Source of the DNA: Deltaproteobacteria bacterium
Lineage (GTDB): Bacteria; Myxococcota_A; UBA796; UBA9615
DNA: 10,782 nt
Assembly (NCBI GenBank): GCA_029261955.1
Contig: JAJDAI010000097.1
Span: 1 to 10,782 of the forward strand
Reading direction: 5' to 3'
Shown here: positions 7,234 through 10,782 of the stretch, one piece after another
How the letters are laid out: each line of letters starts with the position of its first letter
Position numbering within the stretch: position 1 is the first letter of the stretch
Translations under genes and position numbers: made by a program
Notes under the pieces: model-generated
Database searches by the model: none
Told to the model about the DNA's origin: nothing
What the model saw: the letters and a program-made list of their open reading frames with translations, nothing else

Positions 7234-7269
7234 GAAGTGCGAAGCACCCGCAGGCACTTCGCACTTCGC
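7234..7269 (-). terminator. Strong hairpin directly after the tRNA gene
   Basis: Arms 7234-7245 and 7258-7269 (CGAAGTGCGAAG / CTTCGCACTTCG) are a perfect 12-bp inverted repeat with a 12-nt loop, beginning 6 nt after the encoded CCA of the tRNA. Its position fits a terminator or 3' processing barrier for the tRNA transcript. There is no T tract, so readthrough into hflK cannot be excluded. Confidence 0.6.
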
Positions 7270-7275
7270 TTCGAA

Positions 7276-7351
7276 TGGCGCCCCGGACAGGACTTGAACC
7301 TGTGACAAGCCGATTAACAGTCGGCTGCTCTACCAACTGAGCTACCAGGGC
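7276..7351 (-). tRNA. tRNA-Asn (anticodon GTT)
   Basis: The minus strand folds into a complete cloverleaf. The acceptor arm is GCCCTGG/CCGGGGC with one T-G pair; the D arm is GCTC/GAGC; the anticodon arm GCCGA/TCGGC carries loop CTGTTAA, so the anticodon is GTT and reads Asn codons AAC and AAU. A 5-nt variable loop follows, then the T arm ACAGG/CCTGT with TTCAAGT. Discriminator base G fits tRNA-Asn, and the 3' CCA is encoded (7278-7276). It has its own promoter upstream and a hairpin downstream, so it is probably a single-gene transcription unit. Confidence 0.97.
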
Positions 7352-7402
7352 AGGAAGCTCTGCCCGCCACCGGGGTTGTTTCCCGTGCAGCGAGCGGGCC
7401 GG

Positions 7403-7432
7403 AAGATAAGAGCCCCCCTCCCGCGCTGTCAA
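7403..7432 (-). promoter_or_regulatory. Sigma-70 promoter of the tRNA-Asn gene
   Basis: On the minus strand a perfect -35 box TTGACA (7432-7427) is separated by 18 bp from TATCTT (7408-7403), which matches the -10 consensus at four of six bases including the conserved first two and last. The -10 lies 51 nt before the mature tRNA 5' end, leaving a short leader for RNase P to remove. The spacer is G-rich. Confidence 0.7.
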
Positions 7433-7510
7433 CCCACCGTCGAACACGAGTCTGCGTTTTGTGGCCGCCGTCCCCACCCGAGCCGATCCGGGGCACCCCG
7501 ACGACGGTCC

Positions 7511-7539
7511 TTGCTCCAACTCCGGCCTTGCCCTATACG
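7511..7539 (+). promoter_or_regulatory. Possible promoter for the RelA/SpoT-like gene
   Basis: TTGCTC (7511-7516) and TATACG (7534-7539) are 17 bp apart, with three and four matches to the -35 and -10 consensus. It is the best candidate I can find in the gap of about 430 bp between the tRNA and the plus-strand gene, and would give a leader of about 240 nt. Both boxes are imperfect, so this is tentative. Confidence 0.3.
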
Positions 7540-7553
7540 TCGGCTGGCCGAGG

Positions 7554-7650
7554 TGGGATCAGCGGTCCCATCCGGGTCGAATGCGACCCAGGCCCCGTCG
7601 AAGGTGCAGTCAGTTGAGCACCTTCCACGTGCGCGGAAGCGTCGGGGGAC
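7554..7650 (+). other. Structured stretch in the leader (consecutive small hairpins)
   Basis: Four closely spaced hairpins can be drawn: TGGGATC/GGTCCCA (7554-7560 with 7564-7570, one G-U pair), GGGTCG/CGACCC (7574-7579 with 7584-7589, loop AATG), GAAGGTGC/GCACCTTC (7600-7607 with 7618-7625) and GCGTC/GACGC (7637-7641 with 7646-7650, loop GGGG). They fill the otherwise non-coding stretch between the tRNA promoter and the plus-strand gene. I see no protein-like frame here and no known riboswitch. Short stems are common in GC-rich DNA, so this may be chance; from 7651 to 7772 I see nothing clear. Confidence 0.3.
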
Positions 7651-7784
7651 GCACCGTATCTGAGGGAATGCCGCTGCGGCGGTCATCAAGGCGGGGCCGA
7701 TCAGTCGGGCTCGAAGACAGCTCCCCTCGCGGGAATCAAACGGGATCTCGGCGGCCACGGCCCCCGGGCTGCAGGAGGATGTAC

Positions 7785-7808
7785 GTGAACGGAGCCACCA
7801 CCTCGTGA
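7785..7808 (+). CDS. Possible leader peptide or coupling mini-ORF
   Basis: The best ribosome site near the plus-strand gene, AGGAGG (7773-7778), does not point at that gene's GTG but at GTG 7785 (spacing 6), which opens only seven codons (VNGATTS) and stops with TGA at 7806-7808. An ATG at 7779 in the same frame abuts the ribosome site. The stop overlaps the GTG of the main frame (GTGA), so ribosomes ending here could re-initiate on the main gene. It may be a real coupling device or only a misleading coincidence. Confidence 0.3.
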   Translation: MNGATTS

Positions 7809-9172
7809 TCCGACGCGACGCCGACATCCTGCGCCTCGATCTGCGTGCGCCCCAGGGCCGCATGCGGGATCTGTCCCTCCAGGATGTGGAGGCCGTTCGC
7901 CTCGTGCTGCGGGGTGGCTCGCCCATCGACTGGCACCGGCTGAACTTCCAGACGCTCAGCGACGTCGACGACCTGCTCCGAGCCAACCTGCTCGACCCCG
8001 ACGACCCCCGCGACATCGCCCGCCTGGAGTACCTGCACCGCGAGGCCATTCGCTTCCTGCGTCGCAACTTCGCCTTCCGCTTTCCCGTCGAGCTCGAAGA
8101 GCCCGAGGACGTGCGGCACCTCTTCCTCTACGCCTCCGAACAGGGCCGCTTCAACCGCGTGCAGATCCTGTCCTGCGTGGTGCTGAAGACCATCCACACG
8201 ATCAACCACCTCGAAGCGCGCGAGCTGCTGCACGCCTCGGCGGTGCCCGAGTCGGAGCTGCTCCAGCTGGTCGAGCACCAGGTGGTCAGCCGCGCCCGCG
8301 CGCTCATCGACGACGGCCTGCCCATCGTGCACTTCTACGGGTCCCGCAAGACGCGCGACTCGATGGTCAGCAAGCTGATCTCCAAGAAGGCCGCCCGCGC
8401 TTCGGACATCCTCGACAAGCTGCGCTTCCGCATCGTCGTGGAGACCCAGAACGACGTGGTCCCCGTGCTCGCCTACCTGATGCGCCACGCCTTCCCGTGG
8501 AACCAGGTCACGGCCGGCGAGTCCACGAACAACCTCGTGAACTTCCGCCGCTTCCTCGAAGAGAGCGAGCCCCTGCGCGAGTACGTGCCCGCGCTCCAGC
8601 TCGACGTCGGCATCGAGGACGAGGAGAACGCGGAGGCGACGAACGAGTTCAGCGGCAGCTCGTTCAAGATGATCAACTTCATCATCGACGTGCCCGTGCG
8701 GCTGGACCACATCCTGGCGCGCAGCGGCGACCCCTGGGTGCTCCAGTCGGGCTCGATCTGCTACCTGGGCTGCGAGTTCCAGGTGGTCGACCAGGAGACC
8801 GCCTACCTCAACGAGCAGGGCGAGAACTCCCACGCCAAGTACAAGGTCCGCCAGGCGGAGCGCGTCTCCGATCGGCTCATGTGGGGGCTGCTCCGCGAGC
8901 GCCGTCGCCGCGGCGACACCCGCGCCCCCCGCTCCCTGCGCATCGCCCGCAAGCCCCGCGCCGTGAGCAAGCTGGACCGGGCTCACGGTCAGTCCCTGCC
9001 CGCCGCGCCCGTGCCGGTCCGCCGCAAGCCCCGGCCGCCGCGGCCGGAGCTGCCCGTCACGCTCCAGGTCTCGGTTCCGCCGCCACCCCGCGAGCCCGTG
9101 GCGATCGACCCGGTCGACTACGTCAGCGAAGAGGATTCGCTGATGCAGGCCTCGCCCATCGGCCGCGAGTAG
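7805..9172 (+). CDS. Divergent RelA/SpoT-type nucleotidyltransferase-like protein (conserved hypothetical)
   Basis: This 455-residue soluble protein resembles a conserved hypothetical family I associate with myxobacteria (possibly TIGR04552; from memory). Its centre follows the (p)ppGpp synthetase pattern. FYGSRKTRDSMVSKLISKK (177-195) matches R-x-K-x-x-x-S-x-x-x-K, giving Arg181, Lys182, Ser186 and Lys190. SDILDKLRFRIVVE (200-213) matches the YDIxAVRV segment, with Asp204 as the metal-binding Asp and Arg209. CEFQVVDQETAYLNEQGENS (323-342) followed by HAKYK (343-347) matches E-V-Q-I-R-T...AHWxYK, with Glu324 as the second acidic residue. The GYxS stacking tyrosine seems replaced around 283-288. 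An N-terminal domain (20-165) precedes it; there is no HD hydrolase and no TGS/ACT. The last 85 residues are Pro/Arg-rich and probably disordered. GTG 7805 has no direct ribosome site; ATG 7862 (residue 20) is the alternative, just before the conserved-looking LSLQDVEAVRL. The CDS is secure; the enzyme activity is inferred. Confidence 0.75.
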   Translation: MIRRDADILRLDLRAPQGRMRDLSLQDVEAVRLVLRGGSPIDWHRLNFQTLSDVDDLLRANLLDPDDPRDIARLEYLHREAIRFLRRNFAFRFPVELEEPEDVRHLFLYASEQGRFNRVQILSCVVLKTIHTINHLEARELLHASAVPESELLQLVEHQVVSRARALIDDGLPIVHFYGSRKTRDSMVSKLISKKAARASDILDKLRFRIVVETQNDVVPVLAYLMRHAFPWNQVTAGESTNNLVNFRRFLEESEPLREYVPALQLDVGIEDEENAEATNEFSGSSFKMINFIIDVPVRLDHILARSGDPWVLQSGSICYLGCEFQVVDQETAYLNEQGENSHAKYKVRQAERVSDRLMWGLLRERRRRGDTRAPRSLRIARKPRAVSKLDRAHGQSLPAAPVPVRRKPRPPRPELPVTLQVSVPPPPREPVAIDPVDYVSEEDSLMQASPIGRE

Positions 9173-9195
9173 GTCCTCGGCGCAGGCCGCCTGGC

Positions 9196-10713
9196 TCAGG
9201 GCTGCACGACGAAGGCCACCTCGTCGTCCGTCCAGCGCGCCGCGAAGCTCCGCTGGCCCACCCACATGCGGAGTCGCCCCCGCCCCGCCGGATCGACCGC
9301 GAGGCCGTAGGCCACGACCGTCACCGGCTGCCCCAGGCCGAGGTGGTGGCTCACGACGGCGTCCAGGTGCTCCACCTTCGAGGTCGTGAAGGTGTAGAGC
9401 CAGCGCCCGTCCTCGAGCAGCGCGGGCTGGCCCCAGAAGGGGTCGGCAGGGGTCATGCCGGGCACGCCCGGGTCGGCGAAGTCCAGGGCCTGCCAGGCGT
9501 CGAGGCGCGCGAACACGGGGTCGATGGAGTCCTTGTCGTCGTCCAGGAACCAGGGGGTCTGGATGAGCACGAGCGCCCCGGCGTCCCACTGCTCGATGAG
9601 CGCGCTCCGCGGGTGGGAGCGGTCGACGAGGGAGCGGAGCGCGCGGACCTCGCCGGCGTCCAGGACCTCGCTGGCGGTGTTCGCGCCCAGGGCCGCCACG
9701 AGGAGCAGGGCGAGGAGCTGGTTGGCTTCGCGGCCCACGAAGGCGGCGCCCACCAGCAGCGCGACCGGCGCCAGGGGCAGCACCCAGTACTGGAACTGCT
9801 CGGCGCTGGCCTGCGAGGCGGACATCGCCAGCCCGATCGCGGCGGTGGAGACGGCCGCCTGCACGGCCCAGGAGGTGGGTACGAGATCCCGCTTCCGGAT
9901 CGAGGACAGGGCGCCGAGCGCGGCCAGCCCCGCCACAACCCAGCCGGCCACCGCGGGTCCGTAGCGCCCCGGCAGGTCGATCAGCGCGTGTCTCAGGACC
10001 GCCCCGAGCCCGGCCGCTTCGTTGATGGGGTCGCCCGAGGCCTCCAGGAAGCCGGGGATCAGGGGCAGGGCCCCCAGCGCCGCGAGGCCCGAGACGCGAA
10101 GGAAGGCCGGGACCGCCGAGCGCCGCAGCCAGAGCAGCGTCAGGAGCTGGCTGAGGGGCACCGCGAGCGCCAGCACGTGGACCCAGGCCAGGGCGAGCGT
10201 GCACAGCCCGAGCAGGACGGACTCCGCGCGCCCCGGCTTCGCGATCCAGCGCGCGAAGGCCGCCATCTGCAGGGCGACCGCCAGCATCATCAGCGGGTAG
10301 TTGAGGATCTCCAGTCCGTACGCGCTGCGTTGCGGGGAGACCGCGTAGACCGCCGCGGCCACCAGCGCCGCGCCGCGGGCTCCCAGCCCCCGGAAGGCCA
10401 GCAGGCCGACGACGAAGACCGAGGCCACCGAGAACAGCCCGGATGCGGCGTGCCAGACCGCCGGCGGCGCCCCGGCCCGGAGCAGCCCCTCGAGGAGCCA
10501 GGCGTAGGTCGGGGGGTGCAGCCCCACCCAGGTGCTCACGCTGGCGTACCAGGGCCCCGTCGACACGGCGTGTCGCCACTCGGCGATGTAGGCGCCGTAG
10601 GCCAGGGTGATCTGGTTCCATCGGAAGGGGAAGCGGCTCCACTGGAGCAGCGCCGCGAGGGCGACCAGGGCGAGCAGGATGGCTGCTGCCTGCCCCGCGC
10701 TGACCCGTCTCAC
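9196..10713 (-). CDS. GT39/ArnT-like multi-pass membrane glycosyltransferase
   Basis: This 505-residue integral membrane protein resembles the PMT_2/GT39 group, which transfers sugars from polyprenyl-phosphate donors on the outer face of the inner membrane. Hydrophobic helices are seen at about 9-24, 88-108, 113-126, 138-154, 163-195, 205-222, 254-271, 283-300, 308-326 and 330-345. Family marks are HPPTYAWLLEGLLRAG (66-81) after the first loop and SPQRSAYGLEILNYPLMMLA (126-145). Residues 346-505 form a soluble C-terminal domain with no obvious similarity. The Asp usually found in the first extracytoplasmic loop is not visible; Glu45 is the only acidic residue there. The GTG start at 10713 overlaps the stop of the upstream gene (GTGA), which supports it and suggests one operon. 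It converges on the RelA/SpoT-like gene with a 23-bp gap and no clear terminator. Acceptor and donor are unknown; O-antigen or glycolipid decoration is a guess. Confidence 0.75.
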   Translation of the reverse strand: MRRVSAGQAAAILLALVALAALLQWSRFPFRWNQITLAYGAYIAEWRHAVSTGPWYASVSTWVGLHPPTYAWLLEGLLRAGAPPAVWHAASGLFSVASVFVVGLLAFRGLGARGAALVAAAVYAVSPQRSAYGLEILNYPLMMLAVALQMAAFARWIAKPGRAESVLLGLCTLALAWVHVLALAVPLSQLLTLLWLRRSAVPAFLRVSGLAALGALPLIPGFLEASGDPINEAAGLGAVLRHALIDLPGRYGPAVAGWVVAGLAALGALSSIRKRDLVPTSWAVQAAVSTAAIGLAMSASQASAEQFQYWVLPLAPVALLVGAAFVGREANQLLALLLVAALGANTASEVLDAGEVRALRSLVDRSHPRSALIEQWDAGALVLIQTPWFLDDDKDSIDPVFARLDAWQALDFADPGVPGMTPADPFWGQPALLEDGRWLYTFTTSKVEHLDAVVSHHLGLGQPVTVVAYGLAVDPAGRGRLRMWVGQRSFAARWTDDEVAFVVQP

Positions 10714-10782
10714 GGCTGGACCCGCGAGACCCGGAGATCCAGCGGCCAGCTGGGATCGTCGAGCGCCGCACGCCCGAGCTCG
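10710..10782 (-). CDS. C-terminal tail of an unidentified protein (enters from right edge)
   Basis: The minus strand is open from the right edge through 23 codons (ending LDLRVSRVQP) to a TGA that overlaps the GTG of the glycosyltransferase gene (GTGA). The tight overlap is the main reason to believe it. The final three residues, VQP, are the same as the last three of the downstream glycosyltransferase, so a paralogous tandem pair is possible but far too little is visible to say. Function unknown. Confidence 0.5.
   Translation of the reverse strand, partial: ELGRAALDDPSWPLDLRVSRVQP

Noticed and set aside
7098..7247. Upstream extension of hflK by 50 codons.
   Set aside because: The extension is basic low-complexity sequence, while ATG 7097 has a nearby ribosome site and a normal HflK N-terminus.
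7181..7519. Minus-strand frame containing LVAQLVEQPTVNRLVTGSS.
   Set aside because: This peptide is the well-known false translation of a tRNA gene; the DNA is tRNA-Asn.
7461..7808. 115-codon plus-strand frame (and a 95-codon one at 7376-7663) in the gap before the RelA/SpoT-like gene.
   Set aside because: Arg/Pro/Ser-rich with no motif, overlapping the tRNA promoter region or hairpins; only its last few codons, after a good ribosome site, merit mention as a leader peptide.
7736..10771. 1011-codon open frame on the minus strand opposite the RelA/SpoT-like gene and running through the glycosyltransferase in another frame.
   Set aside because: It crosses two genes of opposite orientation; the alternatives have membrane helices or conserved motifs and this one does not.

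Overview
The window is very GC-rich, densely packed and uses GTG/TTG starts freely. Its gene content suggests a Myxococcota-like (former Deltaproteobacteria) chromosome: a large STAND-type regulator with a C-terminal winged helix, two Tat-exported intradiol dioxygenases, HflKC, and a conserved hypothetical of a kind I associate with myxobacteria. The assignment rests on protein style only. I see no insertion sequence, phage gene, CRISPR array or transfer signature.

Left two thirds, all on the minus strand and read right to left: a tRNA-Asn(GTT) gene with a recognisable sigma-70 promoter and a strong hairpin just after its 3' end; hflK and hflC (membrane SPFH/prohibitin proteins), whose stop and start codons overlap; 30 bp later an 890-codon NB-ARC/TPR/winged-helix regulator; then, after a 116-bp gap, two tandem secreted protocatechuate-3,4-dioxygenase-like proteins that both keep the full Tyr/Tyr/His/His iron site; and finally, past a hairpin-bearing gap, a TTG-initiated sigma-70-like protein that runs off the left edge. 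The gap before the first-translated dioxygenase holds a perfect 13-bp inverted repeat that would bury its ribosome binding site, so translational control is possible. The regulator is the obvious candidate to control the dioxygenases, but this is inference from position.

Right third: a plus-strand gene for a 455-residue protein whose centre reads as a divergent RelA/SpoT-type nucleotidyltransferase, preceded by a roughly 430-bp non-coding leader with several consecutive small hairpins and a tiny open frame whose stop overlaps the GTG start. Convergent with it lies a GT39-like multi-pass membrane glycosyltransferase, itself overlapped (GTGA) by the tail of another gene entering from the right edge.

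The most interesting points are the divergent alarmone-synthetase-like protein with its structured leader, the ribosome-site-sequestering dyad ahead of the dioxygenases, and the STAND regulator with its DNA-binding domain at the C-terminus. Very long open frames opposite these genes are GC-driven shadows.
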